Source: Carettochelys insculpta (Eukaryota; Chordata; Testudines; Carettochelyidae). From it: 64,000 nucleotides of DNA. Shown one piece after another: positions 11,173 through 22,112 of this stretch (the stretch's first letter is position 1; each line of letters begins with the position of its first letter). The notes under the pieces are model-generated. The model was not told the DNA's origin, did not search any database, and saw nothing but the letters and a program-made list of their open reading frames with translations. A program made the translations under genes and the position numbers. Location: positions 11,891,001 to 11,955,000 of the forward strand of contig NC_134160.1 in NCBI RefSeq assembly GCF_033958435.1, read 5' to 3'.

Positions 11173-11494
11173 CAGGTTAGACCTCTCTTATCTGGCACCC
11201 TTTGAATCTGACCGGTGCTAGATAAGAGAATTTGTTGGACAATGGGAGGTCAATATTTTCTAGCACATTACCAACACTTACACTGCTTACTGGGCTCTTA
11301 GAAGACATTTGGGGTAAATTACAACTAAATGACACAGAACGCTGAAAGCCAGGACTAGTGGCTATAAACAAAATTTACGAGACCACAGGAAACTTGGCCA
11401 AGCCCAGGATAAGTGGTCGCCTGGCTAACTAAAATCATGCCAGATTATGGATGGTGCCGTACAAGAGAGCTCCAGATTAGAGAGGTTCAACCTG
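11173..11494. mobile_element. Tigger/pogo-like non-autonomous element, copy 1
   Basis: The terminal inverted repeats are CAGGTTAGACCTCTCTTATC and GATTAGAGAGGTTCAACCTG. The 322-bp body (GGGAGGTCAATATTTTCTAG, GGGGTAAATTACAACTAAAT) matches the copies at 25014-25472 and 47474-47796. TA follows the right end; the left TA has mutated. Confidence 0.75.
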
Positions 11495-11599
11495 TACTAG
11501 TCAGTGTGCAGAGACAGGGGTCCATACAGTCCTAGGAAGGGTGAGCTCAACATAACAGATCCGTGGCCAGCTCTTAAATCTAAGAATCAAGACAGATGG

Positions 11600-11800
11600 C
11601 TCCTCTTCCCAGTTCTGCTGTCTGATCTCAAGTAAGGTCCCTTCACTAGGCCTCAGATGCTCTTTTTACAAGGAGGAATAACAACCTTTCCTCTTTGCCA
11701 TCCTTCATCTAGTTACACTCCCAGTGGTTTGGGGCAGGGACAGTCCCTTGATGTAAGTACGTACAGCACCTAGCACAGCAAGGTCCTGATCTCAACCCTG
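11600..11800 (+). repeat. MIR-type SINE, long copy
   Basis: CAGTTCTGCTGTCTGATCTC and CACTAGGCCTCAGATGC precede the 3' module GGGGCAGGGACAGTCCCTTG and GTACAGCACCTAGCACA. Confidence 0.65.
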
Positions 11801-12119
11801 CAGCTACTGCCAAACACCAGGGCCTATGCTGTGTGTGTGTGTGCGTGCGCCTCTTCTGTCTCCAAAGCAAGGGGTTAACTGCTTTAATCCAACAGGACTT
11901 TTTCCTTTCCCCCTTCACTCCCCCTCCCCCCTTTCTCCGCACAGAAATGCTGTTCTCCCCCCAGATTCCAACATCGTCCCTGCTGTGCTTGCAAGCTGAA
12001 CCCAGGTGCTGGGGCCAGGCCATTGAAAACAATACCAGCAGCACTTGCAAATGGGTGGGAGCGCTGGAGGCCTGGCGTCAGCTTGTCTGCCTCTCTCCTC
12101 TCGCCCTCCCTTCCTGGCT

Positions 12120-12300
12120 CTCTGCTGTCTGTGCAGCTGCAGGACACACAATCAAGCTATCAACATTCACCATGCATAATTAGCAATCAGGACCCTCGGC
12201 TCCTTTCACAGCAGCTTTGCTCTCTCGCCCCCCCAACAAAAGAGGCTTTATTTGGTAACAACAGATTAAAGAGCGGAGTGAAAAACAGCGGCTCCAGTCA
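12120..12300. promoter_or_regulatory. Candidate conserved non-coding element
   Basis: A non-repetitive stretch with clustered AT-rich factor-binding words in GC-rich surroundings: ATGCATAATTAG (homeodomain/octamer-like, 12172-12183), AACAAAAG and GTAACAAC (SOX-like) and ATTAAAG. It lies between repeats and resembles no repeat in the window. Regulatory function is inference only. Confidence 0.3.
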
Positions 12301-12717
12301 TTGGGCAGGGAGTGTGTGTGAGAGGGACAGGGGGGCCCACAGAGAAAATCACGAGTGGCTTTGGAGCCTTTGATTGCTGTGTGTGGGAAAGAGGAAGGAA
12401 TGCAGGCCATGACCATATTGCCTAAGCCGTGCATGGGGCGCGGGGGGGGCGGGGTGGGGAAGACAGCGCCAGGCTGCTTTGCCAATGCTTAGAGCATCCT
12501 TGTGGGAGCAGTCGGGTACCGGACTGGGGTGGGCCCCCATGGACGATCCCAGTCCAGGGATGGGTTGGTGCCTGTGGAAGGGAAGTCCCTTCGCGAGGTC
12601 CAAAATAGACCAGCGCTGGGTGTGGTGACCCTTCCTGACACAGGGCGCAGTGTGGGAACCTCTGCTCCAGCCTGGGCAAACTCAGCCTGACAGCAGCCGC
12701 TGCAGTGGAGCTCGTAT

Positions 12718-12896
12718 CAGAGAGGCAGCCACGTTAGTCTGTATCTTCAAAAACAACAGAAGTCCTGTGGCACCTTGTCGACTAACAGAAATTTTGGAGC
12801 ATGAGCTTTCCTGGGCAAAGACCCGCTTCATCCACCAAAAGCTTATGCTCCAAAATTTCTGTTGGCCTGTAAGGTGCCACAGGACTTTTTGGTTTT
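12718..12896. mobile_element. Palindromic repeat, family A (Penelope-like?)
   Basis: The left arm starts CAGAGAGGCAGCCACGTTAG and the arms carry AGTCCTGTGGCACCTTG and AAGGTGCCACAGGACTT in inverted order. It is flanked by imperfect direct repeats, GCAGTGGAGCTCGTA (from 12702) and GCTGTGGAACTAGGTA (12897-12912), which could be a diverged target duplication. The ribozyme-like core is degenerate in this copy. Confidence 0.7.
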
Positions 12897-13142
12897 GCTG
12901 TGGAACTAGGTACCCAGAGTCGGGCTGCTGCAGTCTGTCCCTTGCAAACAAGGGCTGGAGGGCGAAGGGAGACTTGGCCGGACCCTTCCAGTCACAGCAT
13001 GTCACGTACTAGTGCTGGGAGCTCTGATGGTTTTGTCAGGAGTCTGGGGATAAGGATGGCTTCCCTTAAAGCACCAGCTCCCGGAGTCAAGTGGAGATGT
13101 GAGGTTTTCCACCTTCCTTCTTAAAGAAAGAGCAAGATGCTA

Positions 13143-13940
13143 GGGGTGCATCTGCACAGCAGCCTTGTTTCAAAATAAACTATTCCAGAAGAGCTTATTT
13201 CAAAACAATGCTGCTACAGACAGAACTGCATTTCGAAATAGCAGTGAGCTGTTTCAAAATACAGCATCTACACACATAGGCTATGTCTACACTATGCCCT
13301 GAACTTGAAATAAGATACACGACTTTCAATATAGGCTATTTTGGCATTTGGCACTGTCTCCACAGCTATTTCAAAGCATCTCTTACTCCTCCTGCAAGGA
13401 GGGGCAGAAGGATGCCGAAGTAGCAGGCAAAATATTTCAAAATAATGGACATGTTTCATAGATGGGGAGAAGCTATTTCGGCAAACATCGTATCCCAAAA
13501 TAGCTCTGCAGTGTAGACGTAGCCATAGAGCCTATTTCAAAACAGAGCCACTGAAGGCACTATTCTTATTTTGAAATAGACGCCATTCCCTGTCTTAGCA
13601 GCACCTATTTCGAAACAGCTATTTCAGAATAACAAGTCCTGTGGCACCTTATAGACTAACAAATATTTTGGGGCATAACTGGATTTTTGCCCATGAAAAC
13701 TTATGCTCCAAAAGCTCTGTTAGTCCATAAGGTACCACAGAACTTCTTGTTGTTTTTGCAGACACAGACTAACACGGCTGCCCCTCTGATATTTCGAAAT
13801 AGGCACTATGCCTCGTAGAATGAGGTAACCAATTCGAAGATAAGCCAACTGCTATCAAAATTATTTGGAAATAGTGGTTGCGTTGTGTAGACGCTGAGAC
13901 AGTTATTTCAAAATAACTTTTCTATGTGGACCTACCCTTG
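13143..13940. mobile_element. Composite nested hAT-like elements rich in TATTTCGAAATA
   Basis: The outer element has ends GGGTGCATCTGCACAGC and CTATGTGGACCTACCC and a body of repeated TATTTCGAAATA-like words. It is split by an inner element (about 13277-13526) with ends GGCTATGTCTACAC and GTGTAGACGTAGCC, and again by a family A palindromic repeat (13631-13789). This gives an order of insertion. Nothing here is coding. Confidence 0.75.
13631..13789. mobile_element. Palindromic repeat, family A, nested in the composite element
   Basis: It runs from AAGTCCTGTGGCACCTTATA to CAGACTAACACGGCTGCCCC. The flanks read TATTTCAGAATAA and TATTTCGAAATAG, which could be a 13-bp target duplication, although the host repeat also contains this word internally. 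The left end is truncated. Confidence 0.7.
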
Positions 13941-14099
13941 CTCTCCCAGCTGCAGAGAAAGCTCCAAAATGTGACCTCTGTGCAGCACTGAGGACTGAGA
14001 GAGCAAATAGAAAGAACAGCAATGCTCTTATTTTTTACCTAATCTCAGGATTTTTAAAGCCAACCTTGTGATTTTTGGTGAGCCCGACTCACGGTTTTT

Positions 14100-14680
14100 G
14101 AGTACTGGGGCCAGGCAGCACTGCACCAGGACACGCTGCTGGTTAGCTAAGGGAAGAGCCAGCAGATGGACCCTGGTGCTTTGGGGATCTAGGGCAAAGC
14201 AGTATATTGTGATAGAGGGCTATGGGGAGCACAGGGGACCGACAGTTCAGCTTTAATCAGACTTCCACCAACAGACTCCAAAACAAGGCCGCCCTAGAGG
14301 AGGAGCGTGGGATAGAGTTCAGCAGCACAGGGAGGACAGGGGGAAAACAGACCTTATTAGTGCTTGCTCAGGTATGGGCCCCATTCATGGCAGCCCAGCA
14401 GTTCCGGCTCCCAGCTGTGCGAGGCCTTGCAGGATCAAGGCTTGAATGGCTGAATGAGAGGGATGGTGGCCTGGAGCATAATCCCCTTCACTGCTGGGTA
14501 TTTAAGTGGCAGTCCTGGGCTAGCCTCCATGTTCCTCCTGGAAATTCCCTGCGTGGAGGACTTGTGGGGTCAGGGGATTTGATTCTGTGCGCACAGAGAG
14601 GAAGGAAAGCCACTGGCAGAGAGGGCGGCAGGGGGGCTGAACTGGGCTGACTCCTATCAGCTTAGCAAGTCATCACTTTT
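14100..14680. other. Unannotated stretch
   Basis: I see no gene, RNA or recognisable repeat. The 142-codon plus ORF (14222-14650) has no motif and no splice context I can support. Confidence 0.4.
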
Positions 14681-14682
14681 TT

Positions 14683-14890
14683 CTTATAGACTTGCAGATA
14701 TTTTGGAGCATAAGCTTTCGTGGGCAAAGACCCACTTCGTCAGATGCATGAGTGCATCGTCCACTTATGCATCTGACAAAGTGGGCTTTTGCCCACAAAA
14801 GCTTATGCTCCAAAAGATCTGTTAGTCCATAAGGTTCCACAGGACTTCTTGTTGTTTTTGAAGATACAGACTGACACAGCCACCTCTCTG
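14683..14890. mobile_element. Palindromic repeat, family A, with one intact ribozyme-like arm
   Basis: Both arms are present around the centre ATGCATGAGTGCATC. On the minus strand, 14706-14743 reads CTGACGA-A-GTGGG-TCTTT-GCCCAC-GAAA-GC-TTAT-GCTC. The plus-strand arm (14766-14806) has CTGACAA and CACAAAA instead, two changes that fit CpG deamination. The right end is CAGACTGACACAGCCACCTC. Confidence 0.8.
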
Positions 14891-14894
14891 ACAT

Positions 14895-15850
14895 GTTTCT
14901 TCAGGCGGTGCAGGAGGTGTTCTGGAATCTCAGCTTTGATTAACAGCAACCAAGTGCGTAGCTGTTACAGGTTGTAAAGAGAGTCTCCATTCTGTGAACC
15001 TGGTGCAAAGAGAGGCAGTGATACCTGCTTTCATGTGTGCTGCGAACTGCCCCTGTTTAACCATGTTCACTCTGAACACTAATGACAACCGTTTAAAGCT
15101 GTGTCCCATTTGTCAAAGTGAGGGATATTTGTATTACAATTTGCTGCAGGAGACACCTTGCCTTAGCCAGCACGTGGGGAGGCTTGGGACAGGACATCTG
15201 CTTTTTTGGTCTCCGGCTGTCTGCTCACTGCTCCTCAGCTGGAGGACACGATTCATAGTCCCATTTCTAGGGCACAAATTTGCCCCTTTTTTGACCAGCT
15301 GCATCACAACAGACCCTCTTGGGGGCAGTTTCAGCCACAAGGCCAAGTACTAACCTGGCTTCACACCCCTTGCAATGATCCGTCAAGGACAGGGTTGGAT
15401 CACACTGGTTAGACATGTAGGTATGGGAATCATACCTGGCTGGCAGCTCTGCCCAGTACTGGACATCCATCCACAATTATTTATAACAGTAAGTGCAAGA
15501 GAAGGACGAAGGGGGAGGGTATTACATAGTTTGTACAGCACCAAACACAGTGAATTACGGAGAAATGAGGTGGAGGTAGAGGTGGAGCTGGGCCAGTCCA
15601 ACCCTCCTACCTGTTCCCGATTTATCCTGTTTAGTGAGGGTCGGAAGTTATGTGTGTATGCTCTGCTGTCCTCTGTTGAGTGGAATCACTCACTCAACTG
15701 TGTGTCATAGAGCCAAAGCTGCTTGTGGGGATTTAGGGGATTTAGGTCCAGCAGTGGGGGTCTTTGCATTAGCAGAGGAGCATGGAGAGAGGTGAGCTGC
15801 TGTCCCACGACTGGTGTGCAGTTCCAATGAGCGCACTTTTTTAGAGGCAT
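14895..15850. other. Unannotated stretch with a 119-codon ORF
   Basis: The plus ORF 14994-15353 is cysteine-rich near its start but matches no family I know. At 15510-15560 a short MIR-like piece (GTTTGTACAGCACC) is visible. Otherwise nothing is supported. Confidence 0.4.
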
Positions 15851-16699
15851 TTCGATCGTGAGCTTTCCTAAAGATCAGGGATGCTGGGAAGCAGGGAGGG
15901 CCTCACCTGTGTCCTTAGGCAATACCTACACAGCGTTTGCTCATGGCTGGGTTTTGCAAATGGGATTAGAACAGCAACAAGCCTCAGTTCTGTCCGACCA
16001 TGCAGGTGTCTACAGCGCGTGGGGGGACGATTACGGCGTGTGTGAGAGCCAGCAGGGAACGTCCATCTGCACCACGCTCTGCTGACTTGCTACTAACTTT
16101 CATAAATTCTTGTGGCTTAGGCTCCAGTAATGCATCGCCCAATCCTGATGGGTCTCAAGTTCCTGCAGGGAACCTTGCTTCCTTTGGAGATAAGCACCAG
16201 AGACTCAGCACCCTCTCTCTACTGTACTGGAAAGTCTATAAAAGTGGCTTACGATGCAATTTACAATATAGGCATTGCGGGGTGTGTGTGTGATTGGCCT
16301 GTTTCCAACCTGTGCTGTGGAGTGGTTATTGTGCCCCCATGAGGTAAGCTACGGGGACAGGGAGGGCATAGGACAGAATCAAGACCCTTGAGTGGTGGTG
16401 CTGTTAAGTGGCTCCTTGCCTCAGTTTACCCCATCCATTATTCATTTCCTTCTTTGGGGAAGTACCTTACAATGTACACAGCGCTCACCAAGCATCAAGA
16501 AGGACATGCCCTTACTCAGCAGCTCATAATCCAAGGGCATATTACACTAAACCAGCTGAAGGGCCCTATTGCTGTACAAACATTCAATGAAAGTCATCCC
16601 TGTCCCCAAGGGGCAAAGAAACTGGGGCTGTTGGTAAAGTGCTCTGAGGTCTCGGCCCATGGAGTGCTCAATGTGGTAGTGTTATCTAGTGGGTAGGGT

Positions 16700-16830
16700 A
16701 CCAGACAACAACTAGAACTGGACACTGCGCTCGGCACTGCATGACTGTGGGCACATCCTGCTCTGTGCCTCAGTTTCCCCTTCCACACTTGGCCTGCCTT
16801 TTCTGCTCCCATTGTAAGCTCTTGAAGGCC
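16700..16830 (+). repeat. MIR SINE fragment
   Basis: ATGACTGTGGGCACATCC, TGTGCCTCAGTTTCCCC and CATTGTAAGCTCTTGAAGG follow MIR order. A second weak MIR piece lies just upstream (16395-16480: CTTGCCTCAGTTTACCCC). Confidence 0.65.
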
Positions 16831-17269
16831 GTTTATCTTCAGTGCTGGCTGGCTGTGCTCAGCTGGGGCCTTCCGGGTGCTGCACCATAGTTCTGTTATT
16901 AGCACCCTTCCTGCAGCTGGGGGGAGCAGAGCCAGGCAGGGTGTGTGTGGTACCACTGCTGAAAAGGAAGTAAAGGTTGTATAACAAATCCTGGGCATTT
17001 TGAATCCCCCTCCCCCAAACACACACAAAAATCAAAAAGGCCCATGGGAGAGGAGAGCAGGATGTAAAAGGCACAAGCTTGGTGATGGCTGGCGCCAGGG
17101 GAGTGAGTCACAGTGTCTCCGAGGAATGGCATTTCAAGGCCTCAGTGCGCTCAGTGGGACCTTTAGGTCGGAGAGCAAACCCAAGGAAAAGCTGCTGTTG
17201 CTGCCGTGCAGAGGGGACCATCTGGGACCATGGATCAAGCTGCCTGTGCAAACCTTTCTTCTCTCCAGC

Positions 17270-17330
17270 CAGGCTTTGCAGAGATCAGAGGGCGGGGCTG
17301 GGCGGGGGCGGGCAGAGCGCGAGTGATAAG
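17270..17330. promoter_or_regulatory. GC-box cluster (Sp1-like sites)
   Basis: GGGCGGGGCTGGGCGGGGGC followed by GGGCAGAGCGCGAG gives at least two GC boxes in 35 bp in a non-repetitive region. No TATA box or downstream exon can be supported, so a promoter role is speculative. Confidence 0.25.
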
Positions 17331-17924
17331 CAAATGTTAGCAGCTGGTGGCCGATTTTCCCAGAGTCCGTTGTTGGGACTCCCTGACAGCTGCTTCCTGT
17401 AGCCTGCTATCTCACGCGCTCATCTTGGGGGATGTGGTACCAGCAGCCCAGACTCTCTGCCTCCTGAACGCTCTGTTTCCTGCACCGGGCCGCTGGCCTG
17501 TGCCTCCTTTCTCACGCCCTGCCTGACGGACAGCTGGACTCCTTGGGCCCACCGCATCAGAGACAACCAGGGACTCCCATGTCCTTCCTGAGCTCCCCTG
17601 CTTGTCATCTTCCGGAGCGGCCGCCCTACGAGAAATCTGCTGTGTTCAGCCTTGACCTCCCAGGAGCGGGGCTGCTATTTATTGCATGATGGGAACGGCT
17701 GCTCATTAGAACACAGTCCAGGTACCTTTCCATACGTGCGCCCCCTGGCTGATTAGCACCCAGCCCATTAGGAGCCTAATGACATAGCATTTTCTTACCA
17801 CTTTCTTTTTTCCCTACTGTCACATGCGCACGTTTTGTTTGTTATTGTCAGGTTGCTCACAAGCCCGGCTTGCTCGTGGCAGGGTGGCTGATGAGTGGCT
17901 AAATGCAGGATCACAGGGCCACAC

Positions 17925-18112
17925 ACCAATGCTCCCGCTAATATTTTTCCATCCATGGGCAGAATGAATTTTGTTTGGCGCGCAGAGGCCTGTGCAGCTG
18001 CACACCACCAGTAGACACACCCGATGTCAGCTGTAGGCACTCTGCTAATCAGCTGGGAGGCATTTGAATCTCCCCTGGGCGGACACCCAAGCACTCAGCT
18101 GACAGGGAACCC
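17925..18112. mobile_element. MITE-like repeat, family R2, copy 1
   Basis: The segment CTCCCGCTAATATTTTTCC, GGGCAGAATGAATTTTGTTT, CACCACCAGTAGACACAC, AATCAGCTGGGAGGCA and CTCAGCTGACAGGGAAC matches 49007-49192 along its length. The ends form a short inverted repeat related to GTTCCCT. Confidence 0.6.
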
Positions 18113-18132
18113 TGCCACACACACCCACTTCT

Positions 18133-18275
18133 GATAGTCTTTGGAGGTCACCAGGTTAGTCTGCAGCTCTACAAAAAACGAGCAGTCCTGTAGCACCTTG
18201 GAGACTAACAAATTTATTTATAAGGTAATGAGCTTTCGACGAGCTTGTTGGTTTTTACAGTGCTGTAGGACACCT
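18133..18275. mobile_element. Palindromic repeat fragment
   Basis: AGCAGTCCTGTAGCACCTTG, GAGACTAACAAATTTATTTA and GGTAATGAGCTTTCGACGAG match the arm of the family A/B repeats. It has only a short remnant of the reverse arm (TACAGTGCTGTAGGA). Confidence 0.55.
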
Positions 18276-18869
18276 CCTTGTGTCCAGCTGAGCGAACGCT
18301 GGTTTGTTATTGTCGGGTTGCTGGTTAGCGCTCCCATATTCACTCTGGCCTTGTTATCTGACAGTAGACGCCATTTGGACGGGATCATCTCTGGTAACTC
18401 AGACAGCAGCAAAATGAGCGCCAGGCAAGGCCAAGAGAGAGGAGCCAGCCAGCTGTCTCGCTGAGCGAGCCAAAGAGGCGCAAAGGAGAATTGCCTCCGT
18501 TTTGAGACCTGATGCTCACCTGCTCTCAGAGATCGAACTCTGTCCCCTGTGGACAGAGGAACTTGGGAGGGGAAAGAGCCGGTGTGAGCAACCTCACGGC
18601 TAAGAGACCAAGGACTAAGCAGAGCTTTGGGGATGGGGCTTTTGCTGCCCTGGGACGTGACAGGGAGGAGACAGCAGCTGCAATCATAAGCCGCACAGGG
18701 TTATGACCTTCCACCACCCTGCCAAGAGACATCATGCTGAACTCCACCCTGGTGGTGAGGGCCCTCAACTGCCAATGCCCTCCCCTGGACATAGCAGGAG
18801 CCTAGGGCCCTTGGTTCCTTTTCAGTGTCTGCAGTGCAGGATAGAAGGAGCACAATGCAGTGGTGGAAC

Positions 18870-18955
18870 CACAGATCTGAGAGCCAGATCCTATCCCCGG
18901 GACACTGGGCAAGGCAACCATGTCTCAGCTTCCCCCATTATCCAGTGGGGCTACT
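18870..18955 (+). repeat. MIR SINE fragment
   Basis: GAGAGCCAGATCCTATCCCC and TGTCTCAGCTTCCCCCATT are weakly MIR-like. It abuts the CR1 copy to its right. Confidence 0.35.
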
Positions 18956-20198
18956 AGTGACCTGAGAGGTCCATCCAGCCCAGTATCCTGTCTGCCAACA
19001 GTGGCCAATGCCATATGCCCCAGAGACAGTGAGCCAAACAGGTAACGATCAAGCGATCTCTCTCCTGCCATCCATCTCCAGGCTCTGACAAACAAGAGGC
19101 CAGGGACACCATTCTTTACCCATCCTGGCAAATAACCATTAATGGACCTAACCTCCATGAATTTATCCAGCTCTTTTTTTAAACCCTGTTATAGTCCTCA
19201 CCTTCACAGCCTCCTCTGGCGAGGAGTTCCACAGGTTGGCTGCGTGCTGTGTGAAGAACTTCTTTTTGTTTGTTTTAAACCTGCTGCCCATTCATTTCAT
19301 TTGGTGTCCTCTAGTTCTGATATTAAGGGAACAAATAAATAACTTTTCCTTATTCACTTTCTCCACACAACTCATGATTTTATAGACCTCGATCATATCC
19401 CCCCTCCACCTCCTTTTTTCTAAGCTGAAAAGTCCTATTCTCTTTAGTCTCTCTTCATATGGGACCTGTTCCAAACCCCTCATCATTTTAGTTGCCCTTT
19501 TCTTAACCTTTTCTAATGCCAGTATGTCTTTTTTGAGATGAGGAGACCACATCTGCACGCAGTATTGAAGATGTGGGTGCACCGTGGTTTTATAATAAGG
19601 GCAATAAGATATTCTCCATCTTACTTTCTATCCCTTTTTGAACGATTCCTAACACCCTGTTTGCCTTTTTGACTGCCACTGCCTGGATGTCTTCAGAGAA
19701 CTATGCATGACCACTCCAAGATCTCTTTCCTGATTAGCTGTAGCTAAATTAGACCCCATCATATTTTACATATAGTTGGGGTTATATTTTTCCAATGTGC
19801 GTTACTTTACATATATCCACATTAAATTCCATTTGCCATTTTGTTCCCCAGCCATTCAGTTTTGTGAGATCTTTTTGAAGTTCTTCACAGCCTGCTTTGG
19901 GCTTGTCTTGAGCAGCTTAGTGTGGTCTGCAAACTTTGCCACCTCGCTGTCTACCCTTTTCTCCAGATCATTTATTAATAGGTTGAATGGGATTGGTCCT
20001 AGGAGTGACCCTGGGGGAACACCACTAGTTACCCCTCTCCATTCGGAAAATTTACCATGTATTCCTACCCCTTACTTCTTATCTTTTAATCAGGTCTCAA
20101 TCCATGAATGGATCTTCCCTCTTATCCCATGACAGTGACAATTTACTTAAGAGCCTTTGGTGAGGGACCTTGTCAAAGGCTTTCTGAAAATCTAAGAG
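18956..20198 (-). repeat. CR1 LINE, long copy (reverse transcriptase C-terminal half)
   Basis: On the minus strand this is the 3' half of CR1 ORF2. An open stretch (19292-19582) encodes HPHLQYCVQMWSPHLKKDI, YEERLKRIGLFSLEKRR and GDMIEVYKIM, typical of the CR1 reverse-transcriptase C terminus. Upstream (19700-20190) the strand encodes VPHQRLLSKL-like and PQGSLLGPILFNLL-like reverse-transcriptase segments with stops. The 3' end lies at about 18956. The copy is dead. It is interrupted at about 20199 by a palindromic repeat and resumes at 20398. Confidence 0.92.
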
Positions 20199-20397
20199 AA
20201 CAACAAGAAGTCCTGTGGCACGTTATAGACTAACAGATATTTTGGAGCATAAGCTTTCGTGGGCACAGACCTGCTTTGCCAGATGGATGCATCTTTGCCC
20301 ACGAAAGCTTATGCTCCAAAATATCTGTTAATCTACAAAGTGCCACAGGCTTTCTTCTTGTTTTTGAAGATACAGACTAACTTGGCTACCTCTCTGA
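20199..20397. mobile_element. Palindromic repeat, family A, inserted in CR1
   Basis: Arms AAGTCCTGTGGCACGTTATA and TCTACAAAGTGCCACAGGC flank the centre. The right end is CAGACTAACTTGGCTACC and TCTCTG. Ribozyme-like cores are damaged in both arms (CTGGCAA on the minus strand). Confidence 0.85.
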
Positions 20398-20455
20398 TTC
20401 TTCACTATTGTTTCAGCTAATTTGCCTGGTACTGACTCTAATGAGATTGGAAGCA
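20398..20455 (-). repeat. CR1 LINE, continuation after the insertion
   Basis: ATTCTTCACTATTGTTTCAG and CTAATTTGCCTGGTACTGA match the next conserved part of CR1 ORF2. About 150 bp of expected CR1 are missing between the two parts, so the insertion site carries a deletion. Confidence 0.6.
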
Positions 20456-20904
20456 GGAGGAAGTTAGAAGGGCCCCCCTGAATGCTTACATAGAGGAAGA
20501 TATGAAGTGAACAGTGTGGCCTGGAAAAAGACTCGGGAGTCACCGTTCCTCCTGGCAAAGCCCAGCATTGCAGCAACTCTGTGCCATGGGGCTTGGTGGT
20601 CTGGGATGGTGACTCGGGTCTCCAGCCACTTGCTAGGTCATGGTGCTCAGCACCCAAGCCAGTGATGTCGAAAATACGAAACGGGGAGGAATGCCAGATC
20701 ATCTTCCCCACTGGGGCTCCTTTGCAGTCTGTCTCTCCCGAGGGCCAAGCCAAACCACAGGACAGCTCTGCCCCACCTCCAGGGCTCTGTCCCCTGCAGT
20801 GTCCCCCCCACCCTCCTTGGGTAACTCACAAACATGTGCAGAGGCACCTAGCCCACTTACAGCAAGAAGCACAAGTCTCCCCTCCAGCCTCACCTGAAAG
20901 GAGT

Positions 20905-20975
20905 TAGGTCAAACTGTAGCAGCTCCTGCACTAGCCTCTAGATAGTCCCAGGTTCAAGCCCCCCCCGGAAGTTAC
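20905..20975 (+). repeat. Family R1 repeat, 3' fragment
   Basis: AACTGTAGCAGCTCCTGCAC and AGTCCCAGGTTCAAGCCCC match the 3' end of the copy at 10999-11165. Confidence 0.45.
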
Positions 20976-21439
20976 ACTTACACAGCAGCACTTTGCTGGG
21001 CTTCCACCCTGGCTTTTCAAGGACCACTGAGCCTCCAGCATTTATCCTTTGATTCTGCATCTTCCCAGATGCAGTCCTTAGCCTCATCTACCTAGGGCCA
21101 GAGCTTGGCCCTTGTAAGCACCTGAGGCAACACATTCACCACCCAGCCAGCCTTCTCTTCTAACTGAGCTCTCCGAGCCTTTTAGAGCCACCGCCTCTCC
21201 TGCTGTCTAATAATCATCCAACTCCATCTAACCACCAGCTGATGGGGATCAGAGAAGGCTGATTTCCCTCCAAGGGCCAGCCCACCTATGGGCATGGTAC
21301 CTTGATCAGTGTTCTGTGTAGCCAATGCTCCTCCAGACCCAAAGGCAGAAGTTCCTATGCTTGGTGCTTCCTCGTGCTCGTGGAGCACACGGCAATATGC
21401 TGCACTGTCGCTGGACCAGCCCTCTTGCACCTGCACTTG

Positions 21440-22112
21440 GGTTCAGACATGTCAAACTCAAAGCTTACCAAGGGCCGCACGAACGAAAACTGACAGCTTT
21501 CAGGGCCACCAAAGAACAGGTACTTGTATCAGAAAGTCATAAGTATTTATTATTTGAGATTATGCTTTAGGTATATTTTATAAATTTTTTTCAGGTCTTG
21601 TTTGAATATAATACAATAATGTTTACTGAGAATTTACTACTTAATATGAATTTTATTATTTTATTAGTAGTTCATAAAATTTGCTGTGTAAAATTGTTGT
21701 TTGCTCCTGTATAATAATTTTGAATTTAAATATACATTTCAGGTGCTGGAGGAAAAAGGGAAGGAAGAGCTGGTGGGGAAACCGGAACAATAAGAGAATG
21801 AATCTGGTGGAAGAAGTTGGTGGACAGATAAAGTGGAGCAGAGTTAGTAGGGATGTGGGGAAAATACACTGATGGTCTGGGGACCCAGGTGTTCAGATGG
21901 AGGGGCTGGAGGGGTCTGGGGGAAGAGGAGACAGAGGATGGTAAGGGGATGGTGTTGGGGTGAGGTGGTGGTGGAGGGCAGGGGCCGAAGAGTGGATGCA
22001 GATTTGAGCTAGAAAGTGAAATGCGAGAAAAGATGATTGTGCAGCAAGTGGCTGGTGGGGCTGGGGAAGGAGAAATGGAGTGAGTTTATGGGGAGGGGGT
22101 GCTGATAGGGAG
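21440..22112. other. AT-rich island followed by purine-rich DNA
   Basis: Bases 21535-21740 are strikingly AT-rich (TTTATTATTT, ATTTTATAAATTTTTTT, TATAATACAATAATG) in otherwise GC-rich sequence, and 21880-22110 is G/A-rich on the plus strand. The left edge (GTCAAACTCAAAG, GGGCCGCACGAAC) faintly recalls an old hAT element. No coding sequence is supported. Confidence 0.4.

Noticed and set aside
19292..19582. Minus ORF resembling reverse transcriptase as an active gene
   Set aside because: It is only the C-terminal piece of a CR1 copy interrupted by stops upstream, so it is listed as a repeat.
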